Below, one piece after another: positions 33,433 to 43,215 of a stretch of DNA of 64,000 nucleotides; positions within the stretch are counted from its first letter, which is position 1; every line of letters starts with the position of its first letter. The stretch is taken from positions 12,444,568-12,508,567 of the forward strand of contig CM020618.1 in NCBI GenBank assembly GCA_009829735.1. The letters are read 5' to 3'. Source of the DNA: Pyropia yezoensis (lineage: Eukaryota > Rhodophyta > Bangiophyceae > Bangiales > Bangiaceae). The notes under the pieces were generated by a model, which had not been told where the DNA came from, did no database searches, and was given only the letters and a program-made list of their open reading frames with translations. Made by a program: the position numbers and the translations under genes.

Positions 33433-33620
33433 AGGACCGGTGCGGCGGGCCCGCGGCAGCGGCCGGCCGGCTGGCGGGGGGGCGCGCGTCCGCCGCTCGC
33501 CACACCGGCCGCCGCACCTGGCCGGTGGGGGTGCGGTGGGGGCCCCCTCCGCCGCCGTCGCTTCCCAAAACTGTCAGCGACAAGGAGGGGGACGTTGACA
33601 GCCGCCCAGCGGCGGCGGTG

Positions 33621-33652
<32 letters not shown>

Positions 33653-34333
33653 TCGCCACGCAAAGCACCACGCAAAGCACTCGTTGACAGCCGAGGGGGC
33701 GTTGGGGGGGTGGTCGTGGTGGGGGGGTGGTGTGTGGTGTGTGTGTGGGTGCAGCCACCAGCAAAGCTGGCGATGGGGTGGGGTGGGGGTGTGGCGGCGG
33801 GGCCGCGTGGGGGGGACTCGACGTGTGTGCTTGCAGACGGTTTGGTAAAAAAAATAAAATGAAAAAAAGGCAACGGGCCTGGGACGGCGACGGGGGCGTG
33901 CGACCGGCGGGGCGGCGACGTGGGGCGTGTGTCGAGGAGGGGGGGGTGGTGGTTGGTGCAGCTGCCGTTGTGGGAGGGAAAAAAAAAAAAAGAACAGAGG
34001 TGGGGGGGGGGGGGGGAACAAGGGGATGATCCGTTGGGGAACAGCCCCCGTTGGTACACCCTCTCGTGTGGGGGGGGGGAGGGGGGGTGGGGGGGGGGGG
34101 GGGGTGGGGGGGGGCCGCGCACGGTTGGGGGATCTGCGACAAGCGAGAGGGAGCCGTCCCCCACCGTGGCGGTCGGCAAACAGCACACCGTGTGTGGCCC
34201 CAGACGTGACGATGTCTCTCTTGCAAGGCCAAACGGAGGAAAGGAGGGGGGAGGGGGGGGGAGGGGAGGAAAAAAAAAAGGAGAGTGCCGCGCGGGAGTC
34301 GGGTCTCTGCCACCTCGACGGTTGGGGCGGGAC

Positions 34334-34368
<35 letters not shown>

Positions 34369-35829
34369 AGTGCAGTTTTTTATGGGGTGTCGGGGAGGGC
34401 CCCCAGTGGGGTCGACTGTGGCAAGCCGCTGGGCGCGTGTTGGCATTACAGTCATTCTCCCTGGGATGCACAGGATCAGCGAGTACCCCACCAATTCCGC
34501 GCATGGGGCCCCCTCCCATAGGATTGCAAGATCGCCCCCTCCGCAAAAGAAAGAGCCGGTTTTTCTGTGCAAGAAAGGAGTCCAGGCGACGCTACGAGCC
34601 TGGGGATACACCAGTGAAGGCTCTTTTTTCCATCCCCTCTGAGATCCGTTTTTTCTAATTCGCACTTGCACCTGGTTGTGTTCCAAGCAAGGTGGACGCC
34701 AGCGCGAGCGCACTTTGGCGATCGACATCGTTCCGGGGAGGGATAAAAGTGTTTTGCATGCATTTGGTATAAAACAGTTCTCAACAGGTCTGTCTCGACG
34801 AGGGCAACGAGCTTGCCCAACCGATGCTGCCGCAGCGGGACCCCACCTGCAGGGGTGGAGCAGCTGTGTGTGGTCTGCTCCCCACTGACCATGTTGAACG
34901 ATGGTGGGAGCGCGCCCGTGTCGTACTCGTCGCCACCGCAGGGGAAAGGGGGGGACGGGGGGGGGGGGGATGGTAGCGCAATGGCCCGAGGTAGGCGCGT
35001 ACCTCCCGCCTAGAGAGGCGGCCACGCCGTCCCCCGCAGTGAACGCAGGGACGCGGCGGCTCCCCAACCCGGCGCGCCCCCGGCCCGGCAGCGCGCGGTG
35101 GCGCCGTCGGCATGGCGGCGGCGGGCAGCCCGCCCCCCCGCTCTTCCCCACGCACCTGCGTGGGCGGCCCGCCGCCCGCGGCTGTGCGCCGGCGGCGGCC
35201 ACGGGGGGTGCACCTCCGCCCCTCCCTGCCCCCGCCAGCCCTCCCCCCCACGCCCCTGCACATACACACACCCGCCAGTGGCAGCGCGGGCATCGGCGGC
35301 GGACGCCCTCCGCCGACGGGCCAACCCATCTCCCCCAGAGCCCGCCGGGGGCTGGCGGGCGGGCGTCCCTACTACATATACCGTGCGCACCCACCCCCCC
35401 AGTCCCCCTCCACAGCGCCCGAGAGCCCCGAGACACCAGCGGCGGCTGCGCCCGGGAGGGGCCCGCGGCGGCCACGAACAGCCGACCGGCGTGGTCCCAA
35501 CCCTCCTCCTCCCCCCGTCCCCCCAAGCTGTCTTCCGGGGGCTGGGACCCCCTTTGGGGAGGGCCTCCTGGTCCCCGCGGACGCACGCCGGCCGGCCGAA
35601 GCTCCGCCCGGCGGCGGGATGCCAACGGGAGTCCCAGGTGGGCCATCCGCCGCCGGCGCGGTGGCGTAAGCAAGAGAAAAAGGGGGCCACCCCCACCCTC
35701 CTGGCCGCCCCGTCTGTCGCCCCCGCCCATGGGCGCCAGCGTACGGACCAACAACGAGCGCGGGGGTGGCCCCTGATAGAGAGGCCAGCTCCCCTCCCGC
35801 CCGCCCGACCTTCCCGTTGCTGCCCTCCG

Positions 35830-37320
35830 TCAGCCCTCTGTCACTGGCCCCGTCCGCTCCACCACCGCCGCCCAATTTTGGTGGTCATAGTAGACGGCCA
35901 CGACGGTCAGGCCGGGGACGGCCTCTAGCTCAGACCGCAGCTCCCCGGCGGCGTAGACGTGGTAGTAGCGCAGTAGCACCGTGTCCGCCGCCACCCCACC
36001 CGCCTCGCCGTCGCCACCGCCACAGCCACCACCACCGCCGTCACCGCCACCGGCCCTGCCATCGCCACCGCCACCACAGTCACCACCACCGCCGCCGCCA
36101 CCGCCGTCGACGCAGCCGCAGCCGCCGCCACCCCCCGCCCGCTCGCTGTCGCCAGCGTCACCTCTAGGGGCACCACGTGCAGCGTCAGGGGCGGCCTGCG
36201 CCGCCGCCGCCGCCGCCGCCGCCGCACGGCGGCGACGGCGGGCCTTTCGCCCCCCCCCCCCGCCCCCGGTGGCGTGCGCGCGCTGCAGGTGCCACGGCAC
36301 GAGCACGTCGGGGGCGCCAAAGCGGCGACCACCGACGAGAGCGGCCGCCGCCGGCGCCACCCCAGCTGCCGCCCCCCCCGCCGCCGCCACAGCCGCCGCC
36401 GCCGCCGCCGCCGCCGCCGCATCCGCCGCCGCTCCCCCGTCCGCGCGGGTGCAGGGGGGGGCGGTGGACGGCCCGCCGCCAGGGGCAGCGACGGCGGCTG
36501 CCCCGGCGCCCCCCCCCCCCCCCCCAGCCGCAGACGCTGCGGCGGCAGCCGCCGCGACGGCGGCGGCCGACGGGGCCACCACCCTACTCCCCGCCACCGC
36601 CGACGTCATCGCCGCCGCCGTCGTGGCCGCCGCCACCGGTGGCGCCAGTGCCGTCGCCGCCGTCCCCCCGCCCCCCCCCTCCCCCGGGTCAGCCCCCTCC
36701 CGCGCCCACACGGTGACGAGCGCGCGGCCACCCCGGCGGAGGACCCCCCCCACCGCCGCCCACGCGCGCACCCGCCGGGCGCGGGACGCCAGGTGGTGCA
36801 CCACCGCCACGCACAGGGCGCCGTCAAAGGCGGCCCGCCTGAGGGGCAGCGACAGCACGTCACCAACCGCCACCGCGCCGGCGCCGCCGGGCCGGCCCGC
36901 GGCAATCGCCGCCAGGCCCGCGCACGGGTCGGCGCCGATCCACGCGACGCCGCCGCCGCCACCGCCACCGCCGCCGCCACCGCTGCCGCCGTCGTCGCCG
37001 CCGCCGTCGCCCGTGCTCGTACGACCGCCACCGCCGCCGCGGCCTTTGCGACCTGCGCCCCTTTTGCCGCAGCCACCACCGTCGCCGCCGCTGTCGCCAC
37101 CACCGCCGCCGCCGCCGTCGCTGCCAGCGGGTGCCGGCGCGTACTTGCCATTCCCACACCCAATGTCCGCGACGAGGGCGCCGGCGGGAAAGGTGGCGAG
37201 GAAGGCGGCGACGGCCGGCCACGGGGCGTAGCGGGTGGCGGAAAAGTGCGACGCGATGGCCGTGTAGACGGCCGCCACGTGGGTGGCCTCCAGGGTGGCC
37301 GCCGCCGCGTCCGTGTCGGG
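35830..37320 (-). CDS. TRM9: TRM9/ALKBH8-type tRNA wobble-uridine methyltransferase, 5' end open
   Basis: TRM9 methylates carboxymethyluridine at position 34 of tRNA to give mcm5U, acting with TRM112 in the cytoplasm. The family order is intact: THVAAVYTAIASHFSATRY with PWPAV, motif I VADIGCGNGKY, then VAVGDVLSLPLRRAAFDGAL, VAVVHHLASRARRVRAW, the late VLVPWHL, RYYHVYAAGEL and the closing NWAAVVERTG before TGA at 35,830. Large low-complexity inserts interrupt the fold: Gly-rich after motif I, and more than 100 Ala/Gly residues between the fourth strand and VLVPWHL. No ATG lies in this frame near the domain; the nearest in-frame ATG is about 540 bases upstream (37,866), across a (GGGC)n repeat. 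A short first exon or a frame break is more likely. The given 5' limit is the first family-like residue, not a start codon. Confidence 0.85.
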   Translation of the reverse strand, partial: PDTDAAAATLEATHVAAVYTAIASHFSATRYAPWPAVAAFLATFPAGALVADIGCGNGKYAPAPAGSDGGGGGGGDSGGDGGGCGKRGAGRKGRGGGGGRTSTGDGGGDDGGSGGGGGGGGGGGVAWIGADPCAGLAAIAAGRPGGAGAVAVGDVLSLPLRRAAFDGALCVAVVHHLASRARRVRAWAAVGGVLRRGGRALVTVWAREGADPGEGGGGGTAATALAPPVAAATTAAAMTSAVAGSRVVAPSAAAVAAAAAAASAAGGGGGGAGAAAVAAPGGGPSTAPPCTRADGGAAADAAAAAAAAAAVAAAGGAAAGVAPAAAALVGGRRFGAPDVLVPWHLQRAHATGGGGGGRKARRRRRAAAAAAAAAQAAPDAARGAPRGDAGDSERAGGGGGCGCVDGGGGGGGGDCGGGGDGRAGGGDGGGGGCGGGDGEAGGVAADTVLLRYYHVYAAGELRSELEAVPGLTVVAVYYDHQNWAAVVERTGPVTEG

Positions 37321-37648
37321 CAGGTGGGGGTGGGTGGGGGGGGGGAGCGCGGCAGGGGGGGCGGACCGGGCGTGCCGGTGGCTGTGGCGGTGGCAGCAGG
37401 GGTGGGGGCGGGTGGGCAGGCGTGGAGGGCCCCCACCAGGGGGGGGGCGAGAGACGCACCCGGGGTGGGGTGGGGTGGGGGGGGGAGCCGCGGCGGCGGC
37501 GCAACGGCGGCGCTGTCCGCCGAGCCTCCCGCCGTCGTGGAGCGGGCAGCCGCCGACGCCGTCGACGGCGCCAGTGGGGCGGCTGGTCCGTCTGGGGAAG
37601 GCCTCAGGGGGATGGCCCCGCGCATGACGGCGCGGTCCGCACCGGGGC

Positions 37649-37702
37649 GGTCGGGCGGGCGGGCGGGCGGGCGGGCGGGAGGGAGGGCGGGCGGGCGGGC
37701 GG
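37649..37702. repeat. (GGGC)n tetranucleotide repeat
   Basis: About 13 GGGC units with two GGGA variants. The four-base period makes it unlikely to be coding, which weakens the option of starting TRM9 upstream of it. Confidence 0.85.
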
Positions 37703-37757
37703 GAAGGAGGTTGCGGGTGACGGCGGTGGGGCTGGGAGGCGCTGCGCAGTGCTCGTT

Positions 37758-37789
37758 GTACAGTACAGTATGTGTGTTCAGTACTGTAC
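37758..37789. promoter_or_regulatory. GTACAGTAC / GTACTGTAC pair in divergent promoter region
   Basis: Two 9-base sites that are reverse complements of each other lie 14 bases apart between TRM9 and the phosphatase gene. The same 9-mer recurs at 51,394 (upstream of the DBP4 gene) and 63,644. A regulatory role is inference from recurrence and position. Confidence 0.4.
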
Positions 37790-38469
37790 CGTGACGGGGA
37801 TCGCCGCAACCTGCATTGTGGTCTGGGGTTCCGTTCAAGAAAACGTTTCATGCAGTGGAAGACCACACTAAAACTAAAGAGACTTTAGACCCCAGTACTT
37901 TCATAATTGTGCTTCTTTCAGTTTTGTCCGTCTGGTTTCTTGTTCTTTTTGCTGGCACAGCGCTTCCCAGCGCTTCCTCGGGGAAGCGCCCCACGGCTCG
38001 TCCCACAAAGTCCATCCACACCTTCTTTGCATGGGGCGGCCCCCTCTCCACCGCCGGCGACTGCGTGCAAGGCCGTCTTGTACCCTTCCAGACCACTCCC
38101 CCTCCCCGTGCCCCGCCCTGCACCTCCACCACCCCCCCCCCCCTCACCCCCATCTCCCCGGTACCCCGCTTGGGTGAGCGCTCCTTGTGTTCCTCGCTCG
38201 TCTTCCCCCTCCCTCCCACCCCTCCCCCCCTCCACCAACCCCGCCCATCATCCCTCTGTCTCCCCCCCCTGCCGCTGCCACCCCCACCTGCGTCACTGGG
38301 ATGGTCTCCGCACCCCCCCCCCGCCCCCTCCTCCCTCCCCGTCCGTCTGGGGACCCCCCACCGCAGCGTTCCCACCGGCAACATCCCCGTCCCGCCCGCG
38401 GCGCTGCCGCGGCGGGTATCCCCGGCGGGCCCGCCGCCCTCCGCTGCCGGCGCTTTCGCCGCCGCCGCC

Positions 38470-38618
38470 GTCGTCACCGTCGTCGTCGCCGCCGTCGTCG
38501 CCGCCGTCGTCGCCGCCGTCGTCGCCGCCGTCGTCGCCGCCGTCGTCGCCGCCGTCGTCGCCGCCGTCGTCGCCGCCGTCGTCGCCGCCGTCATCGCCGC
38601 CGTCATCGCCGCGGTCGT
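38470..38618. repeat. (GCCGTCGTC)n nine-base repeat
   Basis: About 15 units of a nine-base repeat, with GTC to ATC variants at the right end. Depending on frame it would encode (AVV)n, (PSS)n or (RRR)n. The AVV frame would be a long hydrophobic segment, but a stop at 38,743 in that frame separates it from the phosphatase domain. Confidence 0.85.
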
Positions 38619-38934
38619 CCCTGGGGCGGCCGCCGCGGCTGCCAGCTGTGGCGGCGGCGGCGGAGGCGGCGGCAGCCGGGGTGGCCGACGCAACGGCGGC
38701 CGCGGCGGCGGCGGCGCCCGTCACCGCAGCCGCGCCCCCCTCTGACGACGACACCACGACGGCGGCCGCCCCCGCCAATGCCGCCGTGGCGACTGGCGCG
38801 GCGGCCGCCGCCGCCTTCCCCGCCGCCGCTGTCACCACCACCGCTGCTGCCACCGCTGCTGCTGCTGCTGCCGCCCCTCCCCCCCCACTTCTGATATCCG
38901 CCCCTCCGCGGGGTCCCCCCCCCCCCGCCCCTGG

Positions 38935-41234
38935 CGGCTGGCCGACCACCTCGGCACCAAGTCCCCCTACCGCCACCCCCCCGGGGAGGACCACCTGGCG
39001 GTGGTCCCCCCCTACGCCACCCCCGGCGGGGCGCTGGTGCACGTCTTTGTGCTCGCCCGCCACGGCAGCCGCCACCCGACGGCGGGGTCGGCCGCCCGCC
39101 TGCGGCGGCTGGAGGCCTGGCTCCGCGCCGCCGTCGCGTCGGCCGCAGCCGTCGCCGCCGCGGCGGCGGCGGCGGCCGCCGTCGAAGGGGGGGGGGGGGG
39201 GGCGCCGCCGACGGGGGGGGGGACGCCACGGGCGGGGGGGCGGTGCGGTAGGGGTGGGGGGGCGGGTGGGCGGCCCGCAGGCCTCTGCCGGCGGCACGGG
39301 CGCCACCGCCACCACCCCCCCCCCCCCCCCCGGCGATGAGGCCTGGCTCGACGCCTGGGCCGCCCGGCTGGCGTCGTGGGAGCGCACCCCCGGCGGCCTC
39401 AACGGGCGGGGCCGGGTGGAGATGCGGCACCTCGGCGCCCGCTTCTTCCGCCGCTACTACGCGCCGCTGGCGGCGGCCGCCGACGCGGCCGACGGCGGCG
39501 GCGGCGCCGACCGCCAGGGCGGTGGGGTGGGGGGGGGCGGGGGGGGTGCCGCCGCCGCCGCGGCGGTGGGGCCCCCTCCTCCACCCCCGCCCCGACCCGC
39601 CGGGCGGCCGTCTGTGGGGGGCACCTCCGTCGTCCCCGTCCCCCAGCCCCCCCCCCCCCCCCCCCCCCCCCACCCCCCCCCCCCCCCCCCACGACGACTT
39701 TGCCACCGGCACCGCCGCGGTCGTTGCCGACGGCCGGCGGCGGGTGGCGCTGGGCCTGGGCGCATCCGGCCGCATCCGGCTGGTGTCGTCGTGGAAGGGG
39801 CGGGCGATCGCGTCGGCGCGCGCCTGGGCGGCCGGCTACGCGACGCAGGGGCGGCGGGTGCGGGTGGCCGCCGCCGCGGCGCCGGCGGTGGTGGAGGTGC
39901 TCCCGGCGGGGTGGGACGCGCCGCTCCGCTTTTTTGACACCGACCCGGCCTACGCCGCCTTTGCGCGCGCCCACAAGCGGCGGGCGACGGGGGAGGCGGC
40001 GGCAGCCGCTGCTGCCGCCGCCGCCGCCACCGCGGCGGAAGCGGCGGCGGCGGCAGCGGTGGCGGCGGCGGCGGGGGGGGGGGGGGGGGCGGCGGCAGCG
40101 GACGGGGGCGTGCCCGACGCGGCGGCGGGGGCGGCGGGAGAGGCGTTGGCTGCTGCCGCCGAGGGCGCTGGGGATGGTGGTGGGGGGGGGGGGGGGGGGG
40201 GGGGGCGCGGGGGCGGGTAGCGGTGGCGTCGGTGGCGGCGGTGGCAACGGCGGCGGCGGCGGTGGCGGCGGGGGGGGGGGCGGGGGGGGTGCGGTTGTTG
40301 GCGGCGGTCGGGGTGGGGGGCGTGGGCGCGACGGCGGAAGCGGCGGCGTCGGCGGCGGCAGCGTCGGCAGCGGCGGCGGCGGCGGCGGCGGCGGCAATGG
40401 CACAGCCACCTGCCCCATCCGGGCGGCGACGGCGCGGGTGGCGGCGGCGCTGGGCGCCGACGCGGCGGCGCTCCCGCCCCTGTGCCCGACGCTGCTGGGC
40501 GCCCTCGCCGAGGCGGCGGCGTTTGACACGGGCGCCGCCGTCCGGGGCTCCCGCCTCGTCGCCCTCCTCTCCCGCGCCGACGCGGAGGCCGTCGAGGCGG
40601 CCGAGGCGCGGGTGCGCCCGTTCACCGCCGCCCACGACCACCTGCCGGCCGTCGCGGCGCCGCTGTGTGCCGACATCCTCGCCGCGCTCGGCGCGTGCGT
40701 CGCGACCGCCCCGGGCGGGGGCGGCCACGGCAGCAGCGGCAGCAGCAACGGTGTCAGCCGCGGTGACGGGGGCGGCGGTGGGGGTGGGGGTGGGGGTGGG
40801 GGTGGCCGTGGCGGTGGGACCCCCGCCCCGCCCCCCGCCCCCCCGCGCGCCCCCCCCCGCTACGTGGCGGACGTGCGGTTTGCGCACGCCGAGACGCTCA
40901 TCCCGCTGCTGCTGCTGTTTGGCTTCCGCCCCCCGCTGTCGGGGCTGTCCCCCTTTGGCGGCAACCTCACCCTGGAGCTCTACGCGCCCCCGCCGGGGAG
41001 CGGCGCGCCCCACCGGGTGCGCTTCCGCCTCCACGAGCTGTACGTGGGGGGCGGGGGGGGGGTGCCGGCGCTGCCGTCGCCGGGGCGACCCGCCGGGGCG
41101 CCGGCGGCAACGACGGCGGGGGGGGGGGGGGGGGGGGGGGGGGCGGGGACGGGGGGGTGGACTGGGAGGTCCTCCACGCCTTCCTCACCGCCGTCATTGC
41201 AGAGGACGCGCGGTCACGGGCGGCACGGGGGTGA
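38935..41234 (+). CDS. MINPP1: Histidine acid phosphatase, MINPP1-like, with homopolymer frame breaks
   Basis: Multiple inositol polyphosphate phosphatases remove phosphates from phytate-type substrates, normally in the secretory pathway or outside the cell. Family blocks occur in the right order: LADHLGTKSPY (38,938), the catalytic VLARHGSRHPT (RHGxRxP, about 39,050), LNGRGRVEMRHLGARFFRRY (about 39,400), RIRLVSSWKGRAIASARAW (about 39,774), the PLRFFDTDPAY block (about 39,921), a helical region with CPIRAA (about 40,414) and the proton-donor FAHAETLIPLLLLFG (about 40,879). The last block, VDWEVLHAFLTAVIAEDA, ends at TGA 41,234. These blocks lie in successive frames 1, 2, 0, 1 and 0. Every change falls in or next to poly-G or poly-C runs (about 39,187, 39,530-39,690, 40,075-40,205 and 41,117-41,143). 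A frame-2 Ala-rich stretch upstream suggests a fifth. No start codon or signal peptide is assigned. Confidence 0.83.
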
Positions 41235-41976
41235 CGGCGGCCGGCCGGTACGTGCTCGCCCCCTTTTTTTTTGTTTCTTTTTTTATTCTTGTCACAGGCA
41301 GACCTCTCTTTCTTTCCCCAACCGCCTTGTCCTTGTACGTACGGTATGTATGGACACAGGCCAGTGTGGTGGCGCCGCCGAGGCAGAGCAGGGAGGGAGC
41401 GAGGAGCGCCGGCAGTTGGCCGTCGCCCGCCCCCCCCAAACCGCCGCCACAAGTGCGACCGCCACCGCCACCGCGACCGCCACCGCCGCCCGCCCGCGCG
41501 CTGCGGCGCCCACGGCGCGGGGCGGGGGAGTGGGGGGAGCGCCGGGTGCGCGCCCTCGCGGGCGCCGCCCCCCCCCCCCACCATGCGGGAGATGCAATCT
41601 CCCGACACGTTTGGGAGGCGCCGCAGACTGCGGCCGCATCGTCTGCGGCGCCTGCCGTGGGTGGGCGGGATTGGGGATCGGGCCGGCCCCGTTGATTGGC
41701 CCAGTGGCGTGGGCCGACGCCCCCGCGGGGGCGGTATCGCCGTCGTGCTCCCCAGACGGCCCCGTCTCCCCCGCCTTGCCCCCCCGAATCACCGTGTTAG
41801 TGTGGCCCCGTGTCGTCCCGCCCACCACTGCCGGCGCCTTCCCCCCCCTCCCCCTCGCCCCTACCACGTCGCGCCCCTGTGCACACGCGCCGCCCGTAGT
41901 CTTCCCCACCCCCCTAGCTCCCCCCCCCTCTCCCCCCCCCCATCATCCCCCAACCCCGCCCCGTGCGCTGCTCGCC
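41235..41976. other. Intergenic between phosphatase and FabD
   Basis: Both neighbours are on the plus strand, so this should hold the phosphatase 3' end and the FabD promoter. A T-rich patch at 41,263-41,312 (TTTTTTTTGTTTCTTTTTTT) follows the phosphatase stop closely and GTACGTACGGTATGTATG lies at about 41,333. The rest is GC-rich with no recognisable protein, although one frame stays open right through into FabD. Confidence 0.55.
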
Positions 41977-43215
41977 ATGGCCCGCACCGTCGCGGCGTTT
42001 GCGGCGCTCCCCCCCCTCGCCGCCCGCTCGCCCGCGGTGCCCGCCGCCCGCTGCGGGTGGACGCCCCCCGCCCGCCTCGTCGGCGCCGTCATCCCCAGCC
42101 GCGCGTGTCCCGCCGCTGCGGCTGCGGCTGCCGCTGCTGCTGCCCGCCGGTCGGCGGGGGGCGCGGCCGCCGTCCCCCCCCGCATGGACGTGGGCGGCGA
42201 CGGTGGCGGCGGCGGCGGCGGCCGCGGCGCGCCTGCGGGCGCGGTCATCCTGTGCCCTGGGCAGGGGGCCCAGACGGTGGGGATGGCGTCTGCGTGGGCA
42301 GACGCCTCCCCCGCTGCGGCGGCGGTGCTGGCCCGCGCCGACGCGGCGCTGGGCACCTCCCTCCCCGGCGGCGTGCCGCTGTCGACGCTGATGCGGGAGG
42401 GCCCCAAGGGCACCCTCGACCGGACCGACGTGGCGCAGCCGGCCATCTTTGTCGCGTCCATGGCGGCGCTGGCGGGCGCCCGCGAGATGGGCGTCCTCCC
42501 GCCGACGGGGGGGGTGGCGGCGGCAGCGGGGCTGAGCCTCGGCGAGTACACGGCGCTGACGGTGGCGGGGGCGCTGACCTTTGACGACGCCCTCGGCCTG
42601 GTCGCCCTCCGCGGGCGGGCGATGCAGGAGGCGGCTGACGCGAGCGACGGCGGCATGCTGGCGCTGGTGGGCGCCACGGAGGAGGTGGCGACCGCCATCG
42701 TGGCCGCCGTTGTTGCCGAGATGGGCGCGGACACGGTGCTGGTGGCGGCCAACTTTAACGCCCCCGGCCAGGTGGTGCTGTCGGGCTCCACCGCCGCGAT
42801 CGCGCGGGCCGAGGTAGTGGCCAAGGCGCCCCCGTTCAAGCTCCGCCGCGCCATCGTCCTGGACGTGGCGGGCGCCTTTCACTCGCCGCTGATGGCGCCC
42901 GCGGCGGCGCGCCTCGCCGCCGCGCTCGCCGACGTGCCGATCGCGGCGCCGTCGGTGCCGGTCATGGCCAACGTGGCGGGCGCCGCGCACGTCGCCGCCC
43001 CCCCCGATCGCATCCGCAATGCGCTCGTCGCGCAGCTGACCAGCCCCGTCCGCTGGGCTGCGTGCTGTCAGGCGCTCGCCACGGACCACGCGTTGGGGGG
43101 GGGTCCGTGGCTGGAGCTCGCGCCGGGCAAGACGCTCGGCGGGATGATGCGCAAGATCAACCCGACCATCAGCGTCGTTGCGTGCGCCGAGCCGGCGGCG
43201 GCCGCGACAGCCTAG
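41977..43215 (+). CDS. FABD: Malonyl-CoA:ACP transacylase, plastid type
   Basis: This enzyme moves malonyl from CoA to acyl carrier protein, feeding type II fatty-acid synthesis in the plastid stroma. The 412-residue frame starts MARTVAAFAALPPLAARSPA, an Ala/Arg/Ser/Pro leader of about 85 residues typical of a plastid transit peptide. The mature domain begins ILCPGQGAQTVGM (95-99 GQGAQ), then AGLSLGEYTAL with nucleophile Ser187, LRGRAMQ with substrate Arg212, and the catalytic His302 in AGAFHSPLM, ending LELAPGKTLGGMM. All catalytic residues are present. The GLSLGE form, rather than GHSLGE, is that of plants and cyanobacteria, supporting plastid function. The gene has no intron and no disrupted frame. 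It converges with TOM40, whose stop is 449 bases away. Confidence 0.97.
   Translation: MARTVAAFAALPPLAARSPAVPAARCGWTPPARLVGAVIPSRACPAAAAAAAAAAARRSAGGAAAVPPRMDVGGDGGGGGGGRGAPAGAVILCPGQGAQTVGMASAWADASPAAAAVLARADAALGTSLPGGVPLSTLMREGPKGTLDRTDVAQPAIFVASMAALAGAREMGVLPPTGGVAAAAGLSLGEYTALTVAGALTFDDALGLVALRGRAMQEAADASDGGMLALVGATEEVATAIVAAVVAEMGADTVLVAANFNAPGQVVLSGSTAAIARAEVVAKAPPFKLRRAIVLDVAGAFHSPLMAPAAARLAAALADVPIAAPSVPVMANVAGAAHVAAPPDRIRNALVAQLTSPVRWAACCQALATDHALGGGPWLELAPGKTLGGMMRKINPTISVVACAEPAAAATA

Larger units (their letters stand above)
27905..35829. other. 8-kb poly-G/poly-C and (GGC)n region without genes
   Basis: Almost the whole stretch is homopolymer G, homopolymer C, GGGT/GGGA-rich DNA or GGC repeats; individual runs reach roughly 30-40 bases (for example 28,221-28,252, 31,919-31,950, 33,401-33,430 and 34,336-34,369). 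Long frames on the minus strand around 29.7-34.5 kb are unbroken only because C-rich DNA lacks stops; they read as Pro/Arg/His strings with no domain. A less biased patch at about 34,440-34,920 contains TATA-like TATAAAA near 34,768 but no recognisable gene. Homopolymer lengths here are unlikely to be exact. Confidence 0.7.
37321..38934. other. Divergent upstream region of TRM9 and the phosphatase
   Basis: The region separates the minus-strand TRM9 from the plus-strand inositol phosphatase, so it should hold both promoters and both gene 5' ends. It contains a (GGGC)n repeat, a GTACAGTAC/GTACTGTAC pair, an A+T-rich patch at 37,795-37,960 and the (GCCGTCGTC)n repeat. An Ala/Thr-rich frame at about 38,640-38,900 may be the N-terminal part of the phosphatase. 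Confidence 0.55.

Noticed and set aside
29686-34546. Very long minus-strand Pro/Arg/His-rich open frames
   Set aside because: They lie in C-rich homopolymer DNA that lacks stop codons in any frame; no domain, no leader, and overlapping frames look equally 'open'.
34440-34920. tRNA or small RNA gene in the less biased patch
   Set aside because: I found no cloverleaf-compatible arms or B-box-like sequence.
37816-38745. Hydrophobic (AVV)n stretch as a signal anchor for the phosphatase
   Set aside because: The hydrophobicity comes from one frame of the nine-base repeat, and a stop at 38,743 in that frame separates it from the phosphatase; the neighbouring frame looks more coding-like downstream.
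41235-41976. Continuous frame linking the phosphatase domain to FabD, suggesting a fusion protein
   Set aside because: The phosphatase's own C-terminal block is in another frame with a stop at 41,234, and FabD has its own ATG and transit peptide; the link is compositional.
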